A stretch of DNA of 64,000 nucleotides from DAMCAP01 sp032059445 (GTDB taxonomy: Bacteria > Bacillota > Clostridia > Oscillospirales > Ruminococcaceae): NCBI GenBank assembly GCA_032059445.1, contig DAMCAP010000004.1, positions 62,001 to 126,000 of the forward strand, in the 5' to 3' direction. The notes beneath the pieces are model-generated. The model made no database searches and had not been told where the DNA came from. It was given only the letters and a program-made list of their open reading frames with translations. The position numbers and the translations under genes were made by a program. Numbering within the stretch: position 1 is the stretch's first letter; each line of letters opens with the position of its first letter. Of this stretch, positions 1 through 9,296 are shown piece by piece.

Positions 1-219
1 TCTACACCCTATTTCGTATTTCAGAAGTTTTACCAATGCATGGTTGATTGGATGACCTCTGCAATCTTTTACATGCCCCCATATTACCACGCTTCTAATG
101 CGATCGGTAACTATGTCTACCTGTACCTCACAATGATCCGGGCTTATTAAAAAATCCTTGCCACTTGCATCTGCAGAGCAGCAGGAGTCGTTTTGGCAGC
201 TTTTAAAGTAGCTATCCAT
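1..219 (-). CDS. Partial protein with carboxypeptidase-regulatory-like segment (C-terminus outside window)
   Basis: The minus-strand frame is open from an ATG at 219 to the window edge (73 codons, no stop), so only the N-terminus is visible. A GAGGTG ribosome-binding site sits about 5 bases upstream of the ATG. After a Cys-rich start, the segment VVIWGHVKDCRGHPIN followed by ALVKLLK fits the pattern G-x-V-x-D-x-x-G-x-P-I-x-x-A-x-V-x-L. That is typical of carboxypeptidase-regulatory-like (Ig-type) beta-sandwich domains, which occur in many small clostridial proteins. It lies 38 bases downstream of the 258-1052 gene on the same strand and is probably cotranscribed. Function unknown; the domain call is by eye. 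Confidence 0.6.
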   Translation of the reverse strand, partial: MDSYFKSCQNDSCCSADASGKDFLISPDHCEVQVDIVTDRIRSVVIWGHVKDCRGHPINHALVKLLKYEIGCR

Positions 220-257
220 GTTACACCTCAGTATTCGTATATTGAGCTCGAGGGATT

Positions 258-1052
258 TCAATAGAAATCGCAATCAACTTTATAATCTACATGACAGGTC
301 ACTTGTATATCATCGCTTTGCCTACATTCTACTTCTATACCTTGAGAGCACATCGGGGTATTGGCTTGGGGGCTGCTCTCAAAGGTGATTTTAACTATGT
401 AGGGAAAGCGGTTATTCTTATATACAAGCACCTGAAGTGTGCAATAGTTGTGCTCAAAGACGACCTGCATACTGCAAAGATAATACTCACAGCCTAGGCT
501 GATTTTATCGATAAAGGCACCGCTTGGGCGGTATGATGCAATATATAGGCAGCTATTGCTCTCATAAGCAATAAATACGAGGTTGCCTTGACTACAGATG
601 GCTTTGTACTTTCTGCCGGGTGGTGCCTGCATAAAGGTGCCCAGATAGTCGCCATTGGTATTAAATCGATAGATAGCGGCAGACGTGACGAAATACAGGA
701 GATTGTTTATAGGATCAAACCATAGATCCCGAGGGCGCAGCTCGGCATCGCTGTTGACACCTAGCCTGATACAATCGATCTCCTGGAAGCTGTGGTCTAA
801 GACATATATGCACTGTGTTCCACTGCAAGGATGGTCGCAGACTGCATAGTAAAGCTTTAGGCATGGATTATAGGTTATTTTGCAATAGGATCGCTTGAGA
901 TTGACCCGCTTACATTCGGTGTAATCGTCAATAAGAAGCCTGCTATTGCGCTCATCAAGCCCGTAGTACACCATGTTTTGTTGTATGCAGCAAGACAGTC
1001 TTGCTTCGTTTAAAATATTTTGGGTAATGGGAGACTCCTGCTCAATAAACAT
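258..1052 (-). CDS. Hypothetical protein, possible beta-propeller-like (NHL/YncE-type)
   Basis: A 264-residue protein with no signal peptide and no membrane segment. An AAAGGAG ribosome-binding site lies just upstream of the ATG. The sequence contains several short strand-turn-strand blocks (for example RDLWFDPINNLLYFVTS and AIYRFNTNGDYLGTF) that recall blades of NHL/YncE-like propellers. At 264 residues it would give only about four or five blades. It is rich in Cys and Tyr. The downstream partial gene with a carboxypeptidase-regulatory-like segment is probably in the same transcript. I do not recognise a characterised family; the propeller idea is inference from pattern only. Confidence 0.6.
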   Translation of the reverse strand: MFIEQESPITQNILNEARLSCCIQQNMVYYGLDERNSRLLIDDYTECKRVNLKRSYCKITYNPCLKLYYAVCDHPCSGTQCIYVLDHSFQEIDCIRLGVNSDAELRPRDLWFDPINNLLYFVTSAAIYRFNTNGDYLGTFMQAPPGRKYKAICSQGNLVFIAYESNSCLYIASYRPSGAFIDKISLGCEYYLCSMQVVFEHNYCTLQVLVYKNNRFPYIVKITFESSPQANTPMCSQGIEVECRQSDDIQVTCHVDYKVDCDFY

Positions 1053-1399
1053 ATTGACTCCTTTCTCAAGGCTTTGTATTAGTTTATGCGAATAAGCCTA
1101 CGTGTGTGCCGTAAGCAGACGATGGAATAGCGTATGGAATATCAGGGATATATAAATCTATGCACATGGTTGATGATTGATTGGGGATAATTTTCATTTT
1201 GGCAGAAATATAAAAATTGCACATCATAATGGCAAGCTAAGTAGCTTGATTACGATGTGCAATATTTGTGATGCAGTGCCTCTTGAACTGAGGAGTAATT
1301 TGATGGTTGACTTTGCTTTTAGAGTTTGAAACAACTCTTCTAACCATTTGCATTAATATAATGATGGAGAGTGAAAGCTGATCGATCATGATCTTGGTA
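1053..1399. other. Intergenic region between two minus-strand genes
   Basis: About 350 bases without a credible gene. It holds the terminator of the GlsB-type gene (1211-1260). The part from 1053 to 1200 should carry the promoter of the 258-1052 gene, but I see no convincing -35/-10 pair. Nothing else stands out. Confidence 0.5.
1211..1260 (-). terminator. Intrinsic terminator of the GlsB-type gene
   Basis: A 42-base hairpin (1219-1260) has outer arms GCACATC/GATGTGC and inner arms CAAGCTA/TAGCTTG, with a small bulge. Read on the minus strand it is followed by AATTTTTATATTT (1211 and below), so it terminates leftward transcription from the 1400-1654 gene. Confidence 0.75.
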
Positions 1400-1654
1400 C
1401 TACATTTTTTTCCTAAAGAAGTTTACAATCAGCAGTAAAACTACTGCACCAATGGTGGCTACGAGCAAACTCCAGATATTTAAGCCTGTAACGCCTTGAT
1501 CGCCAAACATGTTCATAATAAAGCCACCGATAAAGCCACCGATAATACCAACTAGTATATTTAATCCCGCACCCATTTTTCGATCATTGCCTGTGATCAT
1601 GCTGGCAATCCATCCAGCGAGTGCGCCAATGATTATCCAACTAATTATGCCCAT
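1400..1654 (-). CDS. GlsB/YeaQ/YmgE family stress-response membrane protein
   Basis: An 84-residue, almost wholly hydrophobic protein with three predicted membrane helices and a Gly-rich middle (GIIGGFIGGFIMN). This is the standard size and pattern of the transglycosylase-associated/GlsB family, starting MGIISWIIIGALAGWIAS and ending in a short basic tail (FFRKKM). Members are general-stress-linked membrane proteins with no firm biochemical role. The AAAGGAGGTGAAGAA ribosome-binding site is near-perfect, suggesting high translation. It is monocistronic, with its own hairpin terminator downstream. A 10-base inverted repeat (1670-1679 and 1713-1722) flanks the region just upstream, where its promoter must lie. 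Confidence 0.9.
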   Translation of the reverse strand: MGIISWIIIGALAGWIASMITGNDRKMGAGLNILVGIIGGFIGGFIMNMFGDQGVTGLNIWSLLVATIGAVVLLLIVNFFRKKM

Positions 1655-1991
1655 TTCTTCACCTCCTTTGTAATTAGTATTTCAAATTATTGTATTATTA
1701 TTATATACAAGCTACTAATTACATATTTGACCTTTAAACTCTCAATGTTGATCAACACCGCAGACATGCATTGTACAAGCTTTCGTTATAACTCAAGATT
1801 AGTCAATAATAACCAGTTGCGGATTTTTCTCGCTAAAAGCATAAAATGTGGTATAATAAAAGTCGAAAAAACAAGAACGTTATCAAATCAACGCGATTAC
1901 TTAAATATACTACAGAAACTTAGCAATACATTACAGCGTCGAGCATGTTTTATCGGCGAATACTTACAAAGTAAAATGCAGGGGGGTTACG
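1655..1991. other. Divergent intergenic region, GlsB gene / polysaccharide operon
   Basis: About 340 bases. It holds a widely spaced perfect inverted repeat (GTAATTAGTA at 1670-1679, TACTAATTAC at 1713-1722) around an AT-rich block that probably contains the leftward GlsB promoter, and a rightward extended -10 element at 1849-1857. Open frames here (for example 1727-2044) have no ribosome-binding site and no protein-like composition. Confidence 0.5.
1849..1857 (+). promoter_or_regulatory. Extended -10 promoter element upstream of polysaccharide operon
   Basis: TGG-TATAAT with the -10 hexamer at 1852-1857 matches an extended -10 (TGnTATAAT). No good -35 lies 17 bases upstream. It would give a leader of roughly 125 bases before the GT2-GtrA start. 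Confidence 0.45.
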
Positions 1992-3089
1992 ATGGAGGGG
2001 TATCACGAGGGGAAGCAAGCTGTTGTTCTAATTCCTTCACTTGAGCCGGATTTTGGGCTTGTTTCTTATATCAGTAAGCTGCAAGAGCTGGGAATAAAGG
2101 ACATCGTTATAGTAGATGATGGCTCGGGTGAGGCATATCAGCCAATTTTTGGCGAGCTTGTCACTCAAGGTTGTGTAGTGCTGCATCATACAACAAATAA
2201 GGGAAAGGGCAGTGCCCTAAAGACCGGATTTCAGTACATAAAGGAGAATTACCCTGATGCTTCTTGCGTGGTAACGGCTGATTCTGATGGCCAGCACGCT
2301 GCCAAGGATGTATATCGGGTACTTGAATATGCGAGTCAGCATCCTGATTCGTTAACTCTTGGCGTACGAGATTTTTCCTCTCCAGGGATTCCTCCAAAAT
2401 CCCTGCTGGGCAATCGATTTGCTTCCTTTATTTTTGCTGCACTGTATGGTAAGCACTTATCTGATACCCAGACCGGGCTTCGTGCCTTTGGCCTACCGTT
2501 GCTTGACTTTATGCTGCGAGTAGGGGGGGCTAGATTTGAATATGAGGTTCAAATGCTGATCGCTTGTGTGCGGGCTAATATCCCCCTGCTGACCCTACCA
2601 ATCCAGGTGATTTATGAAAACGCCAATGAGGGAACACACTTTAAACCAATCAGAGATAGCATGCGGATTGTTGGTACGTTGCTTTCAAATTTTATCTTGT
2701 TTTCCCTCTCTTCGTTGGCTAGTGGAGTGATCGATATTGGATTATTTTGGCTGTTTGTAGACCTTTTGTCTCTAACACCAGCCAGAGATTTTGTGAGGAT
2801 TTTGCTCGCAACCTCAATGTCTAGGGTTGTTTCTATCGGAGTCAATTACTTGTTAAATCGATATTTAGTCTTCCGAGAAGCGCAAGCGGGCGGGCGGAGC
2901 CTTAAGCTTTATCTGCTGCTTAGCCTTGCGATCATGTTGCTTTCCGCTGTGGGAGTCTACGGGCTGCAAGCGCTGCTTCACATTGATGAGAAGGTCGGCA
3001 AGATTATCTGTGACTGCCTATTGTTTGTGTTAAGCTATTGGGTGCAGCAAAGGTGGATCTTTAAAGCTAGGAGGAAATGCAATGAATAA
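1992..3089 (+). CDS. GT2 family glycosyltransferase fused to GtrA-like membrane domain
   Basis: A 365-residue two-domain protein. Residues about 8-215 are a family-2 glycosyltransferase of the dolichol/undecaprenyl-phosphate sugar type: IVIVDDGSG near residues 38-46, NKGKGSALKTG near 69-79 and the metal-binding ADSDGQH near 96-102. Residues about 220-360 form four hydrophobic helices with the GtrA signature (R-x-x-S-x-x-x-N-x-x-x-N-x-x-x-V/F, here around RVVSIGVNYLLNRYLVF). GtrA domains are thought to flip or handle the lipid-linked sugar. Its likely role is to load a sugar on undecaprenyl phosphate for cell-surface glycan assembly. It overlaps the next gene by 8 bases, indicating translational coupling. 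The start is preceded by AGGGGGG. Confidence 0.85.
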   Translation: MEGYHEGKQAVVLIPSLEPDFGLVSYISKLQELGIKDIVIVDDGSGEAYQPIFGELVTQGCVVLHHTTNKGKGSALKTGFQYIKENYPDASCVVTADSDGQHAAKDVYRVLEYASQHPDSLTLGVRDFSSPGIPPKSLLGNRFASFIFAALYGKHLSDTQTGLRAFGLPLLDFMLRVGGARFEYEVQMLIACVRANIPLLTLPIQVIYENANEGTHFKPIRDSMRIVGTLLSNFILFSLSSLASGVIDIGLFWLFVDLLSLTPARDFVRILLATSMSRVVSIGVNYLLNRYLVFREAQAGGRSLKLYLLLSLAIMLLSAVGVYGLQALLHIDEKVGKIICDCLLFVLSYWVQQRWIFKARRKCNE

Positions 3090-5366
3090 TGAGAAGCGCC
3101 GCAATTTTTTCTTTGTGGTCACCATGGTGCTGATGTCGATCTATTTGATTTGGAGAGCACTGTTTACCTTGCCGCTACAGCAGGGTATATTAAACATCAT
3201 ATTTGGAGTACTGCTGCTGGTGGCGGAAGCTTTGACGGTACTGACTACCTTTGAGCTGTTTGTACAAAAGATGAAAAAGAACCACCGAGAGCTGGAGCTC
3301 CCTATCATCCCACCGGAGTATTACCCGGATGTGGATGTGTTTATTGCCACCCACAATGAGCCGGTGGAGCTCCTATATAAGACTGTCAACGCTTGTACAT
3401 ATATGGATTATCCGGATAAAAGCAAAGTGCATATTTATCTGTGTGACGATGGAAACCGCCCTCAGGTGGCACAGTTGGCTGAGCAGTTTGGGGTGGGGTA
3501 TCTGGGGCTTGCCAATAACCGAGATGCAAAATCCGGCAATCTTAACAACGCTCTAAGTAAAACATCCTCACCGCTGATAGCCACCTTTGATGCCGACATG
3601 ATACCGCAACATACCTTTTTGATGAAAACGGTTCCCTACTTCTTATTACCCAAATTTATTAAAGAGGATGGAGTATGGCGACCGCGTAGGGAAGAGGAAG
3701 GGCTAGGGGATCTCAAGCTTGGATTAGTGCAGACCCCTCAAAGCTTTTATAATCCTGATTTATTTCAGTTTAACCTATATGCAGAGAGCAGTGTACCCAA
3801 CGAGCAAGACTTCTTCTCTAAAGAGGTTAATACTCTGCGCAATACCTCTAACGCAGTTGCGTATACCGGGAGCAACACGGTGATATCCCGACAGGCAATG
3901 GAAGATATTAATGGATTCCCTCTTGATACCATTACCGAGGACTTTGAAACGAGTATCCGCATGCAGCAAGCCGGTTACATAACGTATGCCACCGATGAGG
4001 TGCAGGCGGCTGGGCTGACCACCACAACGATCCCTGCTATGATTAAGCAGCGGATTCGATGGGCGAGAGGTATTTTGCAGAGCTTACAAAATACCAAAGC
4101 TGTCTTCTCAAGCAAGCTTTCCATACCTGCCAGAATCACTTACTTAAACAGCTTTTTATATTGGTGGTCCTTTTTTAATCGGCTTATTTTTATTATGTCT
4201 CCCATTTTATTTGCTCTTTTTGACTTCCAGATTGTTGATGCTGGGTTTTGGGATCTTTTTATCTTTTGGCTACCTTCCTATTTCTTTTACAGCACCTCAA
4301 TGCGCTTTCTTTCCGGCAATATACGTAACCAGCGGTGGAGCCAGGTGGTGGATACCATCTTTATGCCCTATTTGATTGTGCCGGTACTGCTAGAAACCTT
4401 GCATATCCACGAGCGGAAATTTGTAATAACCAACAAAAACAAGTCATCTGCTACTGATAGACTTCGAAATCTCATTTATGCTATCCCACACATATTTTTA
4501 CTGCTGCTTTCACTGGCGGCGCTCGTTCGCTTTGCCTACGGGAAATACGGTTGGGCACTATTTTATAGTAGTATCATTATTTTTTGGCTTACCTACAATA
4601 TTGTGGGCTTGTTTTACGCACTCTTTTTTATGCTTGGGCGCCGTGCTTATCGGGAGGCAGAGCGGATTGCGGCTACCGAGCCGATCAGTATCCAGTACCA
4701 AAATCAGGTCCATGGTGGATTAACCATCGATGTGTCGGAGAACGGGATTGCGTTTTACGTTACTAAGCCGATCTATCTGCCGGAAAAAGCTGCGATCAAG
4801 CTAACCATACAAACCGATCGGTATGAGGCAAATCTAGAGGCTGTGGTGGTATATGTACGTCAGGAAGGGGAGGGCTGGCGGTACGCTGCCACCGTCCAAC
4901 CTAAGGATGAATGGGATCGACGCCAATACATGCAGATCATTTATGATCGTAACCATTCTCTCCCTAAACAGATCAATCTTTGGGTGACGGCATATGATGA
5001 CATGCTTCGCAACATTAAAAAGCGTACAAGCCAGCCTTTCTTTGAAAAAAGAAAGCTGCCGCGGATTTCGTTGGATTACCCCGTCACTTTTGAGAACGGA
5101 GCTAGTTGTACGCTGCGAAGCTTTAATTATCGATATTTTTCCGCTTCAGAGTTTTGTGGTGACGACCCATCGGATCAAACTTTTACCTTTTNNNNNNNNN
5201 NGCCATGGGCAGAGAAGAACTGCTTGCAGTAGATAATCTGGAGAGCCTTATGGAGCAAAATCTGATTGCTCAGCTAGTAGAAGACCTAAGCAGCTATGGA
5301 TGCATTGCAGCATCTGCGGATTTACTGGCTGGTGCAGTGCATCACTCCAGTGGGTCGGAATCATAG
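3082..5366 (+). CDS. BcsA-like processive glycosyltransferase with PilZ domain (interrupted by a scaffold gap)
   Basis: A membrane GT2 enzyme of the cellulose-synthase type. N-terminal helices (residues about 8-60) precede a catalytic domain with VDVFIATHNEP, CDDG (121-124), DAD (170-172), TED (285-287) and QRIRW (323-327), the full processive-synthase motif set. Further helices follow, then a PilZ-like domain (about 540-650) containing TIDVSENGIAFY, suggesting control by cyclic di-GMP. A 10-N gap at 5192-5201 breaks the gene. The original frame stops at 5232, but the third frame after the gap (5202-5366) is open for 54 codons, reads as plausible protein and ends just before the next gene, so it is probably the true C-terminus. 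No BcsB partner is visible. The polymer may not be cellulose. Confidence 0.8.
5192..5201. other. Assembly gap (10 N)
   Basis: Ten Ns inside the BcsA-like gene. The length is a placeholder, so the missing bases and the reading frame across it are unknown. Confidence 0.99.
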
Positions 5367-5382
5367 GACGAGGAGGGAAAAA

Positions 5383-7242
5383 ATGCAGTTGATGATTTCG
5401 CTGCTGTTGGCGGTTGTTTTAGTATTATCTTCCCTAGGGTATATGCTGCTGGCAAAAAAAACGCTGGGGTTTAGGTGGGAGTTTATCCCCTTATTTGTTT
5501 TTTCCTCGATAGCCTGTATGGTGTATTTCTTTGGCTTGATGCAAATGCTGCTGATGGGTTCAGTAGCTATATTGGTTTTGGGAATCCTCGCTTTTATCTA
5601 TTTTTTACGTGATAAACAAAAGGAAGGGTCTGGCTTTCGCCTAAGATTTTCGCTGTTTGGCTTAGCGTTTGGAGTGGGTACCTTCTTATTTTTCTCACTT
5701 CTACTGCGAAGCAATCTGACCCATTATGACAATTTTTCACACTGGGCCATCGTGGTAAAGCAGATGCTTAGCACCGACGCGATCCCTACAGCAGCCTCCC
5801 CCCTGATTGATTTTAAAAACTATCCTCTTGGGATTTCATCGTTCATTTATTATATCTGTCGCTTTGCAGGGCATTACCAACCAGTAATGGTCTCTGCTCA
5901 GGGGATTTTAATCTTCTCCAGTTTTTATGCTATGTTTGGCATCATATCTCAAAAGAAACGATTTTTACTTTATGCTTTTCTGGGGCTGGGTTGTACTTGC
6001 CTATCTCTCTTTAACATCACAATACGCATCAGCAACCTGCTGGTAGATTTTTTGCTGCCAATCTTTACGCTGGCAATCTTTGCAGCGGCTTATCAGTATC
6101 GTAGGGATGCTAAAAAGGCCTGTATTCTTGTATTACCCATAGCGGGTCTGCTAACTGTTACCAAAAGTACGGGGATTATTTTTGCCGCGATAGGTCTGGC
6201 ATTTCTACTCTATCTGCTACTGAGCCACTCGAAGGGAGCTCTTCGCAGGAAAAACCTGCTATGGGTACTGGGTGCCTCTGTGGGCTCTGTGCTGCCGTAT
6301 ATTACATGGATGTGGCACATGAAGACTGCGTTTCGGGGAGTAGAAAACAAATTTGACCTTCAAAACATCTCGACTGCCAAAACCCCTGAGCAAATACGAG
6401 AGATTGTATCGCTTTTTATCCAATCGAGTACCGATATTGCCACACGGCCTGCAATGGGCATCCTTGCATGTCAGTTTCTTGTAATTGCCGCCTGCGTTTT
6501 TGCTGCCGTCGTGCTAAAAAAGCAATGGAAGCTATGGAAGGCGCTTATTGCTCTTGATATTGTACTGGTGCTGTATTATGCGGGTATATTGGCACTGTAT
6601 GTTTTTTCGATGCCTTTGGAGGAGGCTATGTGGCTCGCAGGCTTTGAGCGCTATGCCTCTAGCATCGTCGTGCTGTTTGTGGGAGGGTTGACCCTCTGCG
6701 CCACTGTGGATATAGAAAAATCGTTTTATTATCGTATTGGGCAGGTGCCAGATGAGCGGGCATTTAAAAGTATCGAAACGAAAAATCACTATCAAAAGGG
6801 TGTATTAGCGTGTATTGCCTTTGTCGTAATGCTGCTTATGTCGGAGTATAACGGTATAGCGTTTATAATCGGTACTTATGACACCACCCTACCTTATAAA
6901 ATACAGGCAATTACCGGAGATAGATGGTACAAAAACGGGGTGGAGGATCAAAGTAAATATTTATTTTACGCACCAGATAAGGAAGCTCAGGTGACCAATT
7001 ATTACATGCAATATGTGGCTAGGTATTTTTTGTATGCCCCCAATGTTGACGGCATCTGCCTTTTTTATGAGGATAATATGGAGAACCTACTGAGTGGCTA
7101 TGATTACCTTGTAATCGCCGAAAGCGATGCCAATGGACGCTATTTGCTCAATAAACACTACGGTGTGAGTGGGCAGGAGGGTATTTACAAAGTTGCGAAT
7201 CTAAACGGACGTGTGCAGCTAATGCATGAGGAGCCGAAGTAA
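5383..7242 (+). CDS. Large polytopic membrane protein, possible GT-C-type glycosyltransferase
   Basis: About 620 residues. An earlier in-frame start at 5296 exists, but the ATG at 5383 is preceded by GAGGAGGG at good spacing and opens directly into a membrane helix, so I prefer it. There are about 12 predicted helices. After the fourth comes a soluble loop with YDNFSHWA and a downstream acidic/aromatic segment (FKNYPLGISSFIYY), a layout seen in GT-C lipid-linked-sugar transferases where the first loop carries the acidic catalytic residues. The C-terminal 130 residues are soluble and probably extracellular. It is third gene of the polysaccharide operon, 16 bases after the likely end of the synthase gene. 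The exact reaction is unknown. Confidence 0.75.
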   Translation: MQLMISLLLAVVLVLSSLGYMLLAKKTLGFRWEFIPLFVFSSIACMVYFFGLMQMLLMGSVAILVLGILAFIYFLRDKQKEGSGFRLRFSLFGLAFGVGTFLFFSLLLRSNLTHYDNFSHWAIVVKQMLSTDAIPTAASPLIDFKNYPLGISSFIYYICRFAGHYQPVMVSAQGILIFSSFYAMFGIISQKKRFLLYAFLGLGCTCLSLFNITIRISNLLVDFLLPIFTLAIFAAAYQYRRDAKKACILVLPIAGLLTVTKSTGIIFAAIGLAFLLYLLLSHSKGALRRKNLLWVLGASVGSVLPYITWMWHMKTAFRGVENKFDLQNISTAKTPEQIREIVSLFIQSSTDIATRPAMGILACQFLVIAACVFAAVVLKKQWKLWKALIALDIVLVLYYAGILALYVFSMPLEEAMWLAGFERYASSIVVLFVGGLTLCATVDIEKSFYYRIGQVPDERAFKSIETKNHYQKGVLACIAFVVMLLMSEYNGIAFIIGTYDTTLPYKIQAITGDRWYKNGVEDQSKYLFYAPDKEAQVTNYYMQYVARYFLYAPNVDGICLFYEDNMENLLSGYDYLVIAESDANGRYLLNKHYGVSGQEGIYKVANLNGRVQLMHEEPK

Positions 7243-7285
7243 ACTTAGATTGAAGCTAGGCTATTGGCAACTATATAAAATAAAA

Positions 7286-7316
7286 ATGACTTGCGATATA
7301 TCGCAAGTCATTTTTA
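7286..7316 (+). terminator. Terminator of the polysaccharide operon (probably bidirectional)
   Basis: A perfect inverted repeat, ATGACTTGCGA/TCGCAAGTCAT, is followed by TTTTATCTT on the plus strand and preceded by a run of A, so it can also stop leftward transcription from cbiL. Confidence 0.85.
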
Positions 7317-7352
7317 TCTTGATTTATGTGCTTCTAGCGCAATAGCAGAAGC

Positions 7353-8039
7353 TTATGGTTTAATCAAGATGGTGGTAAAATAGCTGTTTGCGGTGGCTTG
7401 ATTGATCTCGGTAAAAACTTGCTGGGTGGGGAGGCCACAGTCTACTACGACCGCTGCGTTTTGGGCAAGGCCTAGCTCATTGATGAGCCGCTTGATCTCA
7501 GGAAGCTCACGCCCAGTCTTCATCAGCACCTTGCCACCGGGCTTTAAGAGGGTATCGGTGAGATCAGATGCTGATGCTGGCAGGATATGTAGCGGCTCAT
7601 GCATATCGGTGAGACTGTGATTGAGGAGGGCAGCACATGCGCAAAAGCTAGTCACCCCGGGGATGGTCTCAGCCTCGTAACCCCACCTAAGTAGGATGCT
7701 GCATAGATAAGAATAGGAGCTGTAAAGGGATGCATCCCCGAGGCTTAGCATAGCTACATCCTGCCCCATATCAAGATAGGCTGCAATACGCTTTGCTCCT
7801 TCGGTATGACTTTGTACCATCAGCTCTGGATCGCGGGTCATGAGGAAGTCAATATATTCTATTTGCTTATCGGAGGTGTCCACTGCCCCCTGGGCAATTG
7901 TCAAGGCCAGCGATTTGCCGCCTGCTGTGCGAGGCACAGCCAACACCTTACATTGCTGAATACAGGTAACTGCCTTGAGTGTCATCAGTGACGGATCGCC
8001 GGGGCCTACGCTTACGCCATAGAGCTTCCCTTGTTTCAT
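7353..8039 (-). CDS. cbiL: Cobalt-factor II / precorrin-2 C20-methyltransferase
   Basis: A 228-residue SAM-dependent methyltransferase of the tetrapyrrole methylase superfamily, adding the C20 methyl group in corrin-ring synthesis. Signatures are LYGVSVGPGDPSLMTLKA at the N-terminus, LSLGDASLYSSYSYL near residue 99 (the CbiL/CobI variant of the GDP/GDA loop) and IPGVTSFCACAA near 130. An upstream in-frame ATG at 8054 exists, but the chosen ATG at 8039 has GGGAGAG just upstream. It is the last gene of the minus-strand corrinoid arm, about 120 bases beyond the BtuF-like gene, and presumably under the same cobalamin riboswitch. The rest of the corrin pathway, apart from cbiH and cbiK, is not in the window. 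Confidence 0.9.
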   Translation of the reverse strand: MKQGKLYGVSVGPGDPSLMTLKAVTCIQQCKVLAVPRTAGGKSLALTIAQGAVDTSDKQIEYIDFLMTRDPELMVQSHTEGAKRIAAYLDMGQDVAMLSLGDASLYSSYSYLCSILLRWGYEAETIPGVTSFCACAALLNHSLTDMHEPLHILPASASDLTDTLLKPGGKVLMKTGRELPEIKRLINELGLAQNAAVVVDCGLPTQQVFTEINQATANSYFTTILIKP

Positions 8040-8156
8040 ATGTATCTCTCCCATCGATCATCGAGATTGTGTGGTAAATGATGTGATTTATGCGCTCTGC
8101 ATATTTACTAAAGCCCCTGAGACCAATTATCAGCTGTCAATCATCAGGATGGTACA

Positions 8157-9296
8157 TTATTGCAGTTTGTACAGGTAATTGAGCCTAGTTAGGTCATCTT
8201 CGGTAAGCATGCGGTGCATGTCAGAGATCATCAGCCCCAGCTGGGTAGTTTCTTGATAGAGGTTTTTACCTGTACACCATACGTTCCCATTTTTTACAGC
8301 TTTAAACTCACTGAGCAGCGGGCTCTTGGTGATAAGCTCTTGTATCGAGCTAAGCTCTCCGCCAATCGTACTGTTATAGATGATATAATCCGCATCTTTG
8401 GCAGTGGTATAAAACTTCTCCATTTCTACTTTTACCGTACTGGTAGCTTGCTCGGGGTCTCCTAGATCTTTAAAAATGTAGTTCCCCCCCGCTAGCTCGA
8501 TCATCTTAGTGACATAATCCCCCGACTTGCGGGCAACCACGTAGCCCGAGGAGCTGATATAAAAAAACGCAACAGTCTTGCCGATGTTGCCCTGATCAGC
8601 AACGGAATCCATATAGCTGACCTGTTGGTCAAAGATCTCTTTGGCAGCAGCCTCCTTGCCTGTAAGTACTCCATATAGTTTGATCCACTCTGTCCGCCCA
8701 AGAGGGTGGGTTTCGTAGCTTGATAGGTCAGTAAGTATCGGTATACCTGCTTTTTTTAGGCTTTCGTGGACTTCGGGCACATGGTTGATCATGGTAGATT
8801 GTATTGACAAATCACAGTCGCTAGTCATGATCAGCTCGTAGTCAGGCGCGCTGTATTTGCCAGCATAGAGCATTGTTCCAACCTCCATGGCGGCTTTGGC
8901 GTTTGGGATATACCAGTCCTCCTGCTTGGTACCAGAGAGATATATTTGATCCAGGGCATCTAAGGCATCAAATAAGCACATCGCTGAGGTAGCGACGAGG
9001 TAGATGTTGTCAATCGGCTGCTGCAAGACTGTAATATCCTGATCAATCCCTTGAGGGGTGCTTACACCTTGTGGCACTACTAAGTATCTGCTGCCGTCGC
9101 TCAAGCTGATCAACTTATAACCACCCTGATAATAGTCTACGCTAAAGTGCTTGGCGTATTGAAGCCCTAGGCTGCTCTCTGCCTGCCAGGCGTTGCCAAG
9201 GGCTTTACTAGGAAGCTCTGCCGGGCTTGTGTTGCATCCTGGCAGTATGACTAGTATGAAGCTCATCACCATTATTAGGTATCGTTGTACATTCAT
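8157..9296 (-). CDS. BtuF/FepB-like ABC transporter substrate-binding lipoprotein
   Basis: A 379-residue lipoprotein with a signal peptide and lipobox LPGC (Cys21). The fold pattern is that of class III metal-chelate binding proteins (TroA/BtuF superfamily): the first lobe has IYLVATSAMCLFDALDALD and YELIMTSDCDL, then a long backbone helix near LTGKEAAAKEIFDQQ, then a second lobe with AFFYISSSGYVV and MIELAGGNYIF. The operon context, cobalamin riboswitch plus cobaltochelatase plus cbiL, points to corrinoid or cobalt/haem-like ligands rather than siderophores. No permease or ATPase gene is next to it. Its start overlaps the stop of the upstream Shp-like gene by 4 bases (ATGA), showing coupling. 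Confidence 0.8.
   Translation of the reverse strand: MNVQRYLIMVMSFILVILPGCNTSPAELPSKALGNAWQAESSLGLQYAKHFSVDYYQGGYKLISLSDGSRYLVVPQGVSTPQGIDQDITVLQQPIDNIYLVATSAMCLFDALDALDQIYLSGTKQEDWYIPNAKAAMEVGTMLYAGKYSAPDYELIMTSDCDLSIQSTMINHVPEVHESLKKAGIPILTDLSSYETHPLGRTEWIKLYGVLTGKEAAAKEIFDQQVSYMDSVADQGNIGKTVAFFYISSSGYVVARKSGDYVTKMIELAGGNYIFKDLGDPEQATSTVKVEMEKFYTTAKDADYIIYNSTIGGELSSIQELITKSPLLSEFKAVKNGNVWCTGKNLYQETTQLGLMISDMHRMLTEDDLTRLNYLYKLQ

Noticed and set aside
5296..5382. Earlier start for the large membrane protein
   Set aside because: It overlaps the probable C-terminus of the synthase and lacks a ribosome-binding site; the start at 5383 has GAGGAGGG.
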